Below the pieces are notes generated by a model, which was not told the origin of the DNA, made no database searches, and saw only the letters and a list, made by a program, of their open reading frames with translations. The position numbers and the translations under genes are program-made. DNA of 62,232 bases from Bacteroidales bacterium (GTDB lineage: Bacteria > Bacteroidota > Bacteroidia > Bacteroidales > UBA932): positions 1 to 62,232 of the forward strand of contig JAEDEB010000004.1 in the NCBI GenBank assembly GCA_016293535.1. Reading direction: 5' to 3'. Below, piece after piece: positions 1-9,011 of this stretch. Position 1 is the stretch's first letter. The number at the start of each line of letters is the position of its first letter.

Positions 1-753
1 ATGAATAATTTACTCAAAGGCAAAGTAGCTGTCGTCACCGGCGGCACCAGAGGCATAGGATATGCCATAGTCAAGAAATATCTGGAAGCAGGGGCAATCA
101 CCGTCCTCTGCGGTTCACGTGAGGAAACAGCCATGAAGGCCTTGGAGAAAATCAAGGCCGAAATGCCTGAGGCCCAGGTGGATGCAATCTGGCCGAACCT
201 CAGCGACAGGAACGAAGTGTCTGCCGCTTTCGAGGGCATCAAGGAAAGATACGGCTCACTGGACATCCTCGCCAACAATGCGGGAATATCCCAGAACACA
301 CCGCTGTTCGACTACAAGGATGAAGACTTCGACAAGATTCTGAACCTCAACATCAAGGCCCTCTATGCATGCAGCCGGGCCGCTGCACAGATCATGAAGG
401 AACAGGGTGGCGGAGTGATCATCAACACGAGTTCGATTGTCAGTTTCAACGGACAGGGGACCGGCTGCGGCTACCCTGCCTCGAAGTTCGCGGTCAACGG
501 ACTCACCAAGTCACTTTCACGCGAACTCGGCCGCTACAAGATCCGCGTCAATGCCGTCGCCCCGGGAGTAACCCGCACCGACATGGTTGCAGTCCTTCCT
601 GACGAGATGATCCAGCCGATCATCAAGAACATTCCGATGGGCAGAATGGCCGAGCCTGAGGACATTGCCAACGCCTTCCTCTTCCTCGCCAGCGACCTCG
701 CATCCTACATCTCCGGCGCAATCCTTCCGGTTGCCGGCGCCGTGGTGATCTAG
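1..753 (+). CDS. SDR-family NAD(P)-dependent oxidoreductase (FabG-like)
   Basis: A 250-residue classical short-chain dehydrogenase/reductase, the usual length for the family. The cofactor-binding motif TGGTRGIG is at residues 13-20 and NNAG at 92-95. The catalytic set is Ser145, Tyr158 and Lys162 (YPASK). The C-terminal part has the usual PG.TRTDM and EPEDIA stretches. The fold closely matches 3-oxoacyl-ACP reductase and sugar or polyol dehydrogenases, so the substrate cannot be fixed from sequence. It begins at the first base of the window, so its promoter and upstream partners are not visible. Its TAG stop shares bases with the stop of the convergent porin gene. Family is certain; role in fatty-acid synthesis is only one possibility, as no fab genes are nearby. 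Confidence 0.9.
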   Translation: MNNLLKGKVAVVTGGTRGIGYAIVKKYLEAGAITVLCGSREETAMKALEKIKAEMPEAQVDAIWPNLSDRNEVSAAFEGIKERYGSLDILANNAGISQNTPLFDYKDEDFDKILNLNIKALYACSRAAAQIMKEQGGGVIINTSSIVSFNGQGTGCGYPASKFAVNGLTKSLSRELGRYKIRVNAVAPGVTRTDMVAVLPDEMIQPIIKNIPMGRMAEPEDIANAFLFLASDLASYISGAILPVAGAVVI

Positions 754-2141
754 AAAGTGAACTTCACCATAGCCTGAATACGATGGTTGGTCACCCAATG
801 GAGACCGTCAGTTGCAAGACCGTTGGAAGAGTTCACACATGAGATTGTATTTTTACCGGCCTCATATTTGTAATACTTTCCGTACTGGACTGATGTCAAC
901 TCATATTCGAGACCGACGGTAAACTTGCCCAGGTTATACATGAAGGCAGGGGTGAGCCTCCACATCTGGTTCATGTTGCTGAAGCTGTTGCCGCTGAAAT
1001 AGAGGGAACTGCTGTATCCTGCTTGGTCCTTGTCCTCAACAAGCGGCTTTGCCGTGCCGAAGTTCTTTACATAGCCGCCGAAGAGCACGCCCTGGAACTT
1101 CTTGCCCACCGAGAGGCTGACCCAGGTCGAAGAATTGCGGGTAGGAGTGTATTCCCGGGAACCGTCCTCATTCACAGCGCTTACACCATAGCCTCCGTTG
1201 AGGTTCAGGTGCTCGCCGGCCTGGGCATAGACGGTCTTTGCCTTGACGGAGAACGGAACCTTGCTGTTCTGAGTCTTGTACTGCATATAGAGGAAAGGAG
1301 TGACGGTGGTGATGCGGTCCTTCACCTTCACCACGTTATCAACGGGGCCCTCTTCTGTATTCACTGTTACGGTAGCGGTCCTGCGGGGCTTGATGCTGTG
1401 GACGTCGGCTCCCACCCTTGCGAGGAAACCGCCTGCCTTCAGGTTGACGCCCAGATAGAACTCAGGGGTGCAGCCATACTTGATGTAGTTTGCAGACTTG
1501 CCTTCAGGGCCCTGGGAAGGATACTGCATCTCCCAGATTGCAGCCGCTGTAAGGCCGAAGACCTTGCCGAAACTTCCGTCGAACTGGACAACCGGAGTAC
1601 GGCTGAAAGGTCCGAACGGAGCGCCCGTATTGAGGGAGAAGACATCAGGCATGTCAGCTGCCATAGGATGCCATGCCTGACCTATCTTGAGACTCTCCAT
1701 TGACTTTTCCTGTTCCCAGCCAAGTGTCACGTAGGCCTGACGCAGACGCAGCTGGGCTGTTCCCGTCGAGCCTGTCAGACCGCAGTAGAAGTCGGCCTCG
1801 ATCTTGGCTCCTATGGAAGTGTTCTGAATCCTGTATCCTGCGACGTCTACCCAGAGACGCGAGGTAAGAGAAAGAAAGCGGAACTGATTCGCCGCATTAA
1901 GGTCTTCCGTGCCAGTGGCATTCCATTTCTCGTCCTTCGGGACATAATAGAAGAGGTCGCCTGTCCCGGAAACACTCTCACGGGTATCGAAAGCAAAATA
2001 GTTTCTGATGAATCCATGTACCTGTACATGGTTTTCGAGATGCTCCTTTACAGCCTGTGCCTTCGAAGACTTTCCGTCAGAGGCCAGGGCAGCGGCGGGG
2101 AGGATCAAGAGAGCCGCAGCAATTGTGAATAAGCGTTTCAT
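750..2141 (-). CDS. Outer-membrane porin-like beta-barrel protein
   Basis: A 463-residue protein with a signal peptide (MKRLFTIAAALLILPAAALA) and then a body of alternating polar and aromatic stretches typical of beta strands. It ends in ...VKFTF; the terminal Phe is the usual recognition signal for the Bam complex. It looks like the DcaP-like or general porins of Bacteroidota. The ATG at 2141 is chosen because the signal peptide starts there; a longer reading from 2183 adds 14 unlikely residues. It lies 51 nt downstream of the SLC13 transporter on the same strand, so it may supply outer-membrane passage for the same substrate. That link is inference from context only. Confidence 0.75.
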   Translation of the reverse strand: MKRLFTIAAALLILPAAALASDGKSSKAQAVKEHLENHVQVHGFIRNYFAFDTRESVSGTGDLFYYVPKDEKWNATGTEDLNAANQFRFLSLTSRLWVDVAGYRIQNTSIGAKIEADFYCGLTGSTGTAQLRLRQAYVTLGWEQEKSMESLKIGQAWHPMAADMPDVFSLNTGAPFGPFSRTPVVQFDGSFGKVFGLTAAAIWEMQYPSQGPEGKSANYIKYGCTPEFYLGVNLKAGGFLARVGADVHSIKPRRTATVTVNTEEGPVDNVVKVKDRITTVTPFLYMQYKTQNSKVPFSVKAKTVYAQAGEHLNLNGGYGVSAVNEDGSREYTPTRNSSTWVSLSVGKKFQGVLFGGYVKNFGTAKPLVEDKDQAGYSSSLYFSGNSFSNMNQMWRLTPAFMYNLGKFTVGLEYELTSVQYGKYYKYEAGKNTISCVNSSNGLATDGLHWVTNHRIQAMVKFTF

Positions 2142-2192
2142 AATTTTCTGATATTGAACATATAAGGATTCGGATTCATGCAATCAGGCAGA

Positions 2193-3647
2193 TTACAGAA
2201 CCTCGAACGGGAAAATCTTCGTAAGCCAGAAGAAGCCCAGCACAAAGCCTATGACGCCGAGGATAAACCCTATCTTGGCCATGTCCTTGGTGCTGACCAT
2301 GCCTGTAGAGGACGCAATCGCGTTCGGAGGGGTCGATATTGGAAGGAGCATGGCAATGGATGCGCATATCGCAATGAAGGAAATCATCGCCTGGGTACCG
2401 CCGAGAGCGGCGAACGCATCGTGGCTTGCCGCCTCCGGGGCTTCCATGGCAGTGGCCACCACTATGAGTATAGGAATGAGCAGCGCCGCCGTGGCTGAAT
2501 TGCTGATGAAGTTGCTGAGGAAGTAGCAGACGAGGCCGGCGACGATGAACACCACGATTATGTTCATATCACCGAATGGAATGGCCTCGATGAGAACCTT
2601 GGCGAGTCCTGTCCCCTGAAGGCAGGTTCCCAGCGCAAATCCACCGGCAACGAGCCAGAGCACGGTCCAGTTGATTTCCTTGATATCCTCCTTAGTGAAG
2701 ATTCCGCATGCGGTAAGCACTCCCAGAGGAATGAGGGCAACCACATTGGAATTGATACCCGTGATTTTTTCCGTAGCCCAGAGAAGTATCGTGCCGATAA
2801 AGGTTATCCATACAACTATGGTTTTCCAGTCACGCTTGCGCTCATCCTTCCTGATATTGAGCACGACCTCCTTCGCCTTGAACGGGAAGAGAATCTGGAG
2901 AAGCACCCATGCAATCAGAATCATGATGAGCACGAATGGTATCATCCTCACAGACCAGGAACTGAAGGTCACGTCGAAATTGGCCTCGGTGAGAAACTTG
3001 ACAGCTGTGGCGTTCGGAGGTGTACCTATAGGAGTTCCGATTCCGCCCACATTGGCAGCGACCGGGATGGCAAGGGTCAGTCCCACCTTTCCCTTGTCGC
3101 CCTCTGGAAGCGCGGAAAGCACCGGTGCCAGCAGGGCAAGCATCATCGCCGCAGTGGCTGTGTTGCTCATGAACATGGAGAAAATCGAAATCACCAGAAG
3201 GAAGCCGAGAAGGACCATGCGGGGGTTCTTGCCGAAAGGAGCCAGAAGCACACGGGCCAGAGTCACGTCAAGCCCGTACTTGGATGCCACTATCGCAAGG
3301 ACGAAACCGCCGAGGAAGAGCATCACGATAGGATCCGCAAAAGCGGACATCAGGCTCTTGTAAGAAACGAGAACTCCTGCATCAGGATTGCAGAAGAAGG
3401 CAATTCCCTTGTCGGAGACTGTCAACAGCGATATTACTATTATAAGGAGTGAGGTCGTCCAGTTTGGAATGATTTCGAACATCCACATCAGGGCTGCAAA
3501 AACGAAAAGGGCAATAACCCTCTGCTGAGTGGCAGTGAGAGCTTCGATACCGAAGAAAGAAGTAGGAACCGCCCATAGAAATATGGTAATGGCGAGAACC
3601 AGCGGCAGAAGCACAAAAAGTTTCAGATTGAACTTTTTCTGTGACAT
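2193..3647 (-). CDS. SLC13/DASS family sodium-coupled anion transporter
   Basis: A 484-residue, very hydrophobic inner-membrane protein of the divalent anion:Na+ symporter family (relatives carry dicarboxylates, citrate or sulfate). It has the two repeats that build the binding site: SNTATAAMML followed by GTPIGTPPNA in the first half, and SNSATAALLIPIL followed by PISTPPNAIA near the C terminus. These Ser-Asn-Thr/Ser and Pro-Pro-Asn elements are the known sodium and carboxylate sites of the family. It is a clear paralogue of the transporter at 5583-7088; the two flank the M49-like lipoprotein. It is probably co-transcribed with the porin downstream. A dicarboxylate substrate is likely but not proven. 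Confidence 0.9.
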   Translation of the reverse strand: MSQKKFNLKLFVLLPLVLAITIFLWAVPTSFFGIEALTATQQRVIALFVFAALMWMFEIIPNWTTSLLIIVISLLTVSDKGIAFFCNPDAGVLVSYKSLMSAFADPIVMLFLGGFVLAIVASKYGLDVTLARVLLAPFGKNPRMVLLGFLLVISIFSMFMSNTATAAMMLALLAPVLSALPEGDKGKVGLTLAIPVAANVGGIGTPIGTPPNATAVKFLTEANFDVTFSSWSVRMIPFVLIMILIAWVLLQILFPFKAKEVVLNIRKDERKRDWKTIVVWITFIGTILLWATEKITGINSNVVALIPLGVLTACGIFTKEDIKEINWTVLWLVAGGFALGTCLQGTGLAKVLIEAIPFGDMNIIVVFIVAGLVCYFLSNFISNSATAALLIPILIVVATAMEAPEAASHDAFAALGGTQAMISFIAICASIAMLLPISTPPNAIASSTGMVSTKDMAKIGFILGVIGFVLGFFWLTKIFPFEVL

Positions 3648-3765
3648 GACTTGATTACTTGTAATACGGATACCGGAATCGTGGCACTTCCGGTCACCTG
3701 TTCATTAAAAAGCTTGGCTTTAAGATTTACAAATCGCGAATATAGGAAAAAATAATTACGTTCAG

Positions 3766-3796
3766 TTGAAAATCATTTTGGATGGATGTATCTTTG
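3766..3796 (+). promoter_or_regulatory. Bacteroidota-type promoter of the M49-like lipoprotein gene
   Basis: TTG at 3766-3768, a 20-nt spacer, then TATCTTTG at 3789-3796, matching the Bacteroidota primary sigma consensus TTG-N19-21-TAnnTTTG. The gene's ATG follows at 3826. The match also shows that the TTG at 3766 is the -33 element and not a start codon. Confidence 0.75.
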
Positions 3797-3825
3797 CCGC
3801 CGAAAATCGCAACAAAAATACACAC

Positions 3826-5433
3826 ATGAAAAGGATAATAGCTTCAGTATCAGTTGCAGCCGCAGTCCTCAGCGCCTGCGGCAGCCCTGTAGAAAAAAAT
3901 TCACGCTTCGCCGACTACGTTACGGTGGAAATTGGGAAGGAAGAGACCGGACTCCTCGACGGCATCAGCGATAACGGCAAGGAAGTACTTAACCTCTACA
4001 GGTTTGCGGCAATGGAAGCGGACAAGATATACTGGCAGCAGGCATTCGGCGACAGGACCGCAATCGACACCCTCAGCGACGGTGCCGTAAAGGACTATGC
4101 ACTCGTTAATTACGGAGCATGGGACCGTCTCAACGGGAAGGCCTTCATACCCGGATATTCCGAAACGATGCCCGAAGGGCTGCGCTTCTATCCTGAGGAC
4201 ATGACCGACAGGGAGTTCCTCGAATTCGACGATCCGGACAAGTTCAGTCCATACACCCTCATACGCAGGGGCGAAGACGGAAAACTCAAGTGCGTATGGT
4301 ACCACGAGGCATATGCACCAAATATCGAAAAGATATGCAACTACCTCAGGGCTGCGGCTGACATCACCATAGTACCGAGCGTGAGGGAATACCTTCTCGC
4401 TAAGGCAGAGGCCCTCGCAAGCGACGATTATGAGGGGAGCGAATGCAAGTGGCTCGAGATGGACAACAGCAGGATGGACCTTGTCATCGGCCCGAACGAA
4501 AGCAAGGATGACCATAAATACGGAATCAAGCGTTCATACAACGCCTACGTTGTCCTCAAGGATCTCAAGACAACTGAGTACCTGAGCAGCATAGCAGCAA
4601 AGATGGGCGAACTTCAGGCAGCCCTTCCGTGCAGCGAAGAGTACAGGAACGGCTTCACTCCAGGCAATTCATCCAACATCTTCGCCTGCGACGCCCTATA
4701 CTACGCCGGCGGGGCCAATGCCGGAATCAAGGACATAGCCATCAACCTTCCTTTCGACAGCGCGGTACAGGCGGAGGTCGGTACGAGGACCATACTCATG
4801 AAGAACGTCATCAGCGCCAAGTTCAACCACATCATATTCCCTCTTGCGCAGCTGATGATTTCCGAGGATGACAGGGAGCTTGTCGACAGCGATGCCTTCT
4901 TCTGGAACGTTGCGTTCAGGGAAGTGGCGCATGGACTCGGCGTGAAGACCACAACAGACGGAAGGGATGTCAGCGAAGCTCTCGGCAACCTCGCCCTCAC
5001 CATCGAGGAGGCGAAGGCGCTCGCACTCGGAGTATATTTCTCCTCCCTTATGTCCAACAGTCTGGGAACATCCAACATCGTCACCAGGAAGAACTGTTTC
5101 ACAACCTTCCTCGCAGCTATACTGAGAGCATCAAGGTTCGGCAGCAAGGAGACGGTAGGTACAGGCAACCTCATCTGCTACAACTACATCAAAGAGGCAG
5201 GAGCAATATCAAGACACCCTGACGGATGCTATTACATCGACTGGAACCACGCCGAAGAAGCCATCGCTTCTCTTGCATCCGAACTGCTCGAAATCCAGGC
5301 ACTGGGCGATTACGGCAAGGCCAAAGACTTCATATCGAGGTACTCCGTAATCGACAAGGACCTCGACGCCGACATGCACAACCTCAGGCTCGAACAGATT
5401 CCTGCCGACATCCGCTTCTCCTTCGTCTGGTAG
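3826..5433 (+). CDS. M49 (dipeptidyl peptidase III)-like lipoprotein, probably catalytically dead
   Basis: A 535-residue lipoprotein: the signal peptide ends in LSAC, a good lipobox. The body resembles the M49-type metallopeptidases of Bacteroidota, whose active site has an HExxH-type motif and a downstream EExKAD motif. Here the first motif reads R365-E-V-A-H369, so the first zinc-binding His is Arg, and the second reads E394-E-A-K-A-L399, so the usual Asp is Leu. Both Glu residues of the second motif and the second His remain. I infer a pseudo-peptidase that may bind peptides or act as a scaffold. A consensus promoter lies 30 nt upstream and a hairpin terminator follows the gene. Family assignment is from motif recall, not a search. 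Confidence 0.7.
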   Translation: MKRIIASVSVAAAVLSACGSPVEKNSRFADYVTVEIGKEETGLLDGISDNGKEVLNLYRFAAMEADKIYWQQAFGDRTAIDTLSDGAVKDYALVNYGAWDRLNGKAFIPGYSETMPEGLRFYPEDMTDREFLEFDDPDKFSPYTLIRRGEDGKLKCVWYHEAYAPNIEKICNYLRAAADITIVPSVREYLLAKAEALASDDYEGSECKWLEMDNSRMDLVIGPNESKDDHKYGIKRSYNAYVVLKDLKTTEYLSSIAAKMGELQAALPCSEEYRNGFTPGNSSNIFACDALYYAGGANAGIKDIAINLPFDSAVQAEVGTRTILMKNVISAKFNHIIFPLAQLMISEDDRELVDSDAFFWNVAFREVAHGLGVKTTTDGRDVSEALGNLALTIEEAKALALGVYFSSLMSNSLGTSNIVTRKNCFTTFLAAILRASRFGSKETVGTGNLICYNYIKEAGAISRHPDGCYYIDWNHAEEAIASLASELLEIQALGDYGKAKDFISRYSVIDKDLDADMHNLRLEQIPADIRFSFVW

Positions 5434-5506
5434 CAGATACCCGGTTTGCCGGACGGTTTGCAGCTGAAGGGCAAACACCGGGCTCGCCAGCATCGACAAA
5501 AAAACT

Positions 5507-5541
5507 ATAGCTATTCTTCTAATAATCAGAGGAATAGCTAT
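5507..5541. terminator. Bidirectional intrinsic terminator
   Basis: A 14-bp stem with one wobble pair (arms 5507-5520 and 5528-5541, 7-nt loop) lies between two convergent genes. It is followed by TGTTTTTGTT on the plus strand and by a run of seven T on the minus strand (plus A run 5498-5504), so it can stop transcripts from both sides. Confidence 0.85.
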
Positions 5542-5582
5542 TGTTTTTGTTAATCACCTTTTTCTTTATGCAGTTGGATCTA

Positions 5583-7088
5583 TCAGCCGATGAGATGGCT
5601 GGATCCGAGAAGGATAAGCATCAGATAACCTAGCACGAGGCCGAATGCACCCATAATGAGACCTGTCTTGATCATATCCTTCTGCTCGAACATACCCGTT
5701 GAAGCAGCGATTGCATTCGGCGGAGTCGAGATAGGAAGCACCATACCGAGAGAAGAACCTATTGCAACACCGATGAGCAGGGTCGTGACACCGCCCAGAG
5801 GCGCAAGATTCTGGGAAACCGCCGCACTGCTTCCCACAGCTGCAAGAATAGGAACAAGAAGCGAAGCCGTGGCAGTGTGGGAAATGAAGTTTGCCATGGC
5901 ATAGCAGATGAGACCCGAGCCAACGACCATGATTATTGCCGGCCAGCTTCCGAAAGGAATGGCAGCTATGAGAGTCTTGGCAAGTCCTGTTTCCTGAAGT
6001 CCCACACCGAGGGCAAAACCGCCGGCAACCATCCAGAGCACGCTCCAGTTAATCTCCTCCAGATCTCTCTTGGTAAGTATGCCTGTAATGGCGAACACGC
6101 CTACAGGGAGCATGGCAACGACATTCGAGTTCACGCCAGTCGCCTTGTCAAGCACCCAGAGAAGCACAGTTACAGCAAAAGTCACGTAAACGACTATGGA
6201 CCTCCAGTCCTTCTTTGTCTCTCCCTCTATCTTGAGATCGATGGACTTCGCCTTGAAAGGGAAGAGCTTCAGAAGCATGAACCAGCCAATGAGAAGCAGG
6301 ACCACGGTCAAAGGAACCATAAAAGCCATCCACTGGCCAAAACCTATGTTGATGCCTATCTCATTCATATACTTGAGGGCAATTGCGTTCGGTGGCGTTC
6401 CGATAGGAGTACCCATACCGCCCACATTCGCAGCGATAGGAATAGCGAGAGCAAGCGCAATCTTACCCTTTCCATCAGCCGGAAGAGCCTTGAGAATAGG
6501 ACCCAGAAGGGCAAGCATCATAGCTGCTGTAGCAGTGTTGCTGAGGAACATCGAGAAAAGCCCCGTCACGAGGATGAAACCGAGAAGCACAAACTTCGGC
6601 TTCTTGCCGAAAGGCTTGAGCATCACCCTTGCGAGCACGAGGTCAAGACCGCTCTTCGAAGCTGCGATGGCAAGCACGAAGCCTCCTATGAAAAGCATGA
6701 TGATAGGATCGGCGAAACAGTGGAGCAGGGACTTGTAGCTGGTCTGCGCACCGAGATTTGCCGCATCGGCCTGCTCGAAGAAGACGAGACTGCTGTCCGA
6801 AGTTGTAAAGAGCAGCAGCACAACCACCATTACTGAAGTTGTCCAGGCGGGAACTGCCTCTAATAGCCACATCAGAATGGCGAACAGGAAAATTGCCATT
6901 GTCCTCTTCTGGATGATGGTCATACCGTCGATCCAGTTCTCTACAGGCAAGCACCACACGACAAGGGCGAGAACGATGGCGATGACCAGCCTTATGGCTC
7001 TCGAAACGGTCTTGTCCTTCACCCTATGCTGCTTCTTCCACTCGTGGTATGCCTCAACAAGATAATATCCGTGAAAATTTTTGAACAT
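5583..7088 (-). CDS. SLC13/DASS family sodium-coupled anion transporter (second paralogue)
   Basis: A 501-residue membrane transporter, clearly paralogous to the one at 2193-3647 over its whole length. The binding-site repeats are SNTATAAMML plus GTPIGTPPNA in the first half, and SHTATASLLVPIL plus PISTPPNAIA near the end. The second repeat has His where the paralogue has Asn, which may change the sodium or substrate site. The N terminus is about 20 residues longer and basic (YHEWKKQHRVKDK). It is the last gene of a minus-strand run after gdhA and the nitroreductase, and ends at the bidirectional terminator. Dicarboxylate uptake next to glutamate metabolism is plausible. Confidence 0.9.
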   Translation of the reverse strand: MFKNFHGYYLVEAYHEWKKQHRVKDKTVSRAIRLVIAIVLALVVWCLPVENWIDGMTIIQKRTMAIFLFAILMWLLEAVPAWTTSVMVVVLLLFTTSDSSLVFFEQADAANLGAQTSYKSLLHCFADPIIMLFIGGFVLAIAASKSGLDLVLARVMLKPFGKKPKFVLLGFILVTGLFSMFLSNTATAAMMLALLGPILKALPADGKGKIALALAIPIAANVGGMGTPIGTPPNAIALKYMNEIGINIGFGQWMAFMVPLTVVLLLIGWFMLLKLFPFKAKSIDLKIEGETKKDWRSIVVYVTFAVTVLLWVLDKATGVNSNVVAMLPVGVFAITGILTKRDLEEINWSVLWMVAGGFALGVGLQETGLAKTLIAAIPFGSWPAIIMVVGSGLICYAMANFISHTATASLLVPILAAVGSSAAVSQNLAPLGGVTTLLIGVAIGSSLGMVLPISTPPNAIAASTGMFEQKDMIKTGLIMGAFGLVLGYLMLILLGSSHLIG

Positions 7089-7140
7089 AAAATATTAGAT
7101 TATAGATAGCAATTATCAGTTTAAGAATCAAACCATAATC

Positions 7141-7623
7141 TCAGGCCACCGGAGCCTCGTAGCCAAGAGCGATGAGGCAGAGTATACGCATATCCTCCTC
7201 TATTCCAAGAAGTTTGCGAACATAATCCTCGGCATTGCCTGGAATGCTGCCGTCCTTGCTTCTCTTACGTCCCGCAATATGGACCCAGCAACTTCCGAGT
7301 CCATGTTCCACAGCAGACAGCTGGAGGAAAGTGGCACTGATTGCACAGTTTACTTCCCATAAATCTGTCTTGCGGGAATCGCCGAGCACCACGATCACCG
7401 CCTTCGCATCCTTTACAAAGGCCGATCCCGAGGTCCTCATCTGGGAAAGGGCGAGAATCGTGTCCGCATCCTCTATCACCATGAACTCAGAACTCTTTGT
7501 ATTCTTGCTAGATGGAGCGGTCAAAGCCTCCTCGATAAGCCGGTCCACTATTTCGCGCGGAACCTCCTTGTCCTGAAAACGCCTTACGCTGTGCCTTTCG
7601 GCTATAAGTTTCTGATATTCCAT
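7141..7623 (-). CDS. Nitroreductase-family flavoprotein
   Basis: A 160-residue FMN-dependent oxidoreductase of the short nitroreductase type. The N-terminal RHSVRRFQDKEVP and the following LTAPSSKNTKSSEF are the phosphate- and flavin-binding signatures. The middle segment (NCAISATFLQLSAVEHGLGSCW) matches the dimer/FMN helix, and the C terminus has the conserved LIALGYE. Enzymes of this family reduce nitro-aromatics or quinones with NAD(P)H; the natural substrate cannot be told. It sits 27 nt downstream of gdhA, and 52 nt before the SLC13 gene. Confidence 0.85.
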   Translation of the reverse strand: MEYQKLIAERHSVRRFQDKEVPREIVDRLIEEALTAPSSKNTKSSEFMVIEDADTILALSQMRTSGSAFVKDAKAVIVVLGDSRKTDLWEVNCAISATFLQLSAVEHGLGSCWVHIAGRKRSKDGSIPGNAEDYVRKLLGIEEDMRILCLIALGYEAPVA

Positions 7624-7650
7624 AAAAAATAAGTTTCTTCAGATCTACCG

Positions 7651-8994
7651 TCAAATGACACCCTGCTCGAGCATCGCCTGGGCAACCTTCATGAATCCGG
7701 CAATGTTAGCCCCCTTGACATAATCCACGGTACCGTCCTCACGCTTACCATACCTGACGCACTGTTCGTGTATGCTCTTCATAATCTGGTGGAGCCTTGC
7801 ATCAACCTCCTCTGCAGTCCAGCTCAGATGCTGCGCGTTCTGGGTCATCTCGAGTCCGGAAGTTGCGACACCACCGGCATTAACGGCCTTGCCCGGAGCG
7901 AAAAGCACCCCGTTGTTCTGGAAATAATGGATGGCACCAGGCTGACAGCCCATATTCGACACCTCACAGCAGCAAGTGCAACCATTTGCAACAAGTTCCT
8001 TGGCATCCTCCTCGGACAGTTCATTCTGGAACGCGCAAGGAAGCGCGATGTCCACAGGAATGCTCCAGGACTTCTTGCCTGCCGTAAAGAAGGCCTGCTC
8101 AGGGAACTTGTCGGCCATATCCTCTACCCTGTCCCTGTTGGAAGCCCTCATGACAAGCATGTAGTCGATCATCTCATCGCTTATACCATCCGGAATGTGG
8201 CATACACCGTCAGGTCCTGAGATGGCAACGACCTTGGCGCCCATCTGACGGGCCTTTATGCAGGCACCCCAGGCAACATTGCCGAAACCGGAGACTGCTA
8301 TGGTCTTGCCCGCTATTTCCTCTCCGGCATTGCGCAGCACATGGTTCACGAAATACAGGGCGCCGAAGCCGGTAGCTTCAGGACGGAGAATGGAGCCTCC
8401 CCAAGTGCTTCCCTTTCCGGTGAGTACGCCAGTGTTGTATTCGCGCGCAAGTTTCTTGTACATTCCGTAGAGATAACCTATCTCACGTCCGCCGACTCCG
8501 ACATCCCCCGCAGGAATATCCTGGTCAGGTCCTATGCACTGCCATAACTCTGTCATAAAGGCCTGGCAGAAACGCATTATCTCAGCATTGGACTTGCCCT
8601 TGGGGTCGAAATCGGAACCGCCCTTTGCTCCGCCCATAGGAAGAGTGGTAAGGGCATTCTTGAAAGTCTGTTCGAAACCGAGGAACTTGAGCATAGACGG
8701 AGTCACTGCCCTGTGGAAACGGAGGCCGCCCTTGTACGGTCCTATGGCCGAGTTGAACTGAACCCTGTAGCCCGTATTGGTCTGGACCTCGCCCTTGTCA
8801 TCCGTCCAGGTAACCCTGAAGGAGAACACGCGGTCCGGTTCGACCATTCTTTCCACAATTTTCGCCTTCTCGAACTCAGGATGCATATTGTACACATCCT
8901 CTACTGATTCCAAAACCTCCTGTACAGCCTGGAGATACTCTACTTCTCCGGGGTACTTGGCCTGGAGCCTGGCCATAATCTCTCTTGTTTTCAT
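7651..8994 (-). CDS. gdhA: Glutamate dehydrogenase (NADP-type, hexameric class)
   Basis: A 447-residue enzyme with the length and sequence of the hexameric NADP-dependent glutamate dehydrogenases. It interconverts 2-oxoglutarate plus ammonium and glutamate. The catalytic signature PMGGAKGGSDFDPKGKS holds the active-site Lys124. YKGGLRFH at about residue 88 is the substrate-binding stretch, and VSGFGNVAWGA is the dinucleotide-binding loop of the second domain. It lies only 17 nt after the VOC gene and 27 nt before the nitroreductase. Its location downstream of korAB, whose product may be 2-oxoglutarate, fits ammonium assimilation. Confidence 0.96.
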   Translation of the reverse strand: MKTREIMARLQAKYPGEVEYLQAVQEVLESVEDVYNMHPEFEKAKIVERMVEPDRVFSFRVTWTDDKGEVQTNTGYRVQFNSAIGPYKGGLRFHRAVTPSMLKFLGFEQTFKNALTTLPMGGAKGGSDFDPKGKSNAEIMRFCQAFMTELWQCIGPDQDIPAGDVGVGGREIGYLYGMYKKLAREYNTGVLTGKGSTWGGSILRPEATGFGALYFVNHVLRNAGEEIAGKTIAVSGFGNVAWGACIKARQMGAKVVAISGPDGVCHIPDGISDEMIDYMLVMRASNRDRVEDMADKFPEQAFFTAGKKSWSIPVDIALPCAFQNELSEEDAKELVANGCTCCCEVSNMGCQPGAIHYFQNNGVLFAPGKAVNAGGVATSGLEMTQNAQHLSWTAEEVDARLHQIMKSIHEQCVRYGKREDGTVDYVKGANIAGFMKVAQAMLEQGVI

Positions 8995-9011
8995 TACTGG
9001 GTAATTATTAA

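Noticed and set aside
3766..3825. TTG start adding 20 residues to the M49-like lipoprotein
   Set aside because: The TTG is the -33 promoter element, and the lipoprotein signal starts at the ATG at 3826.
7089..7140. Possible promoter TTTG-N20-TATCTATA before the second SLC13 gene
   Set aside because: The -7 part matches TAnnTTTG poorly, and the gene can be read from upstream genes.
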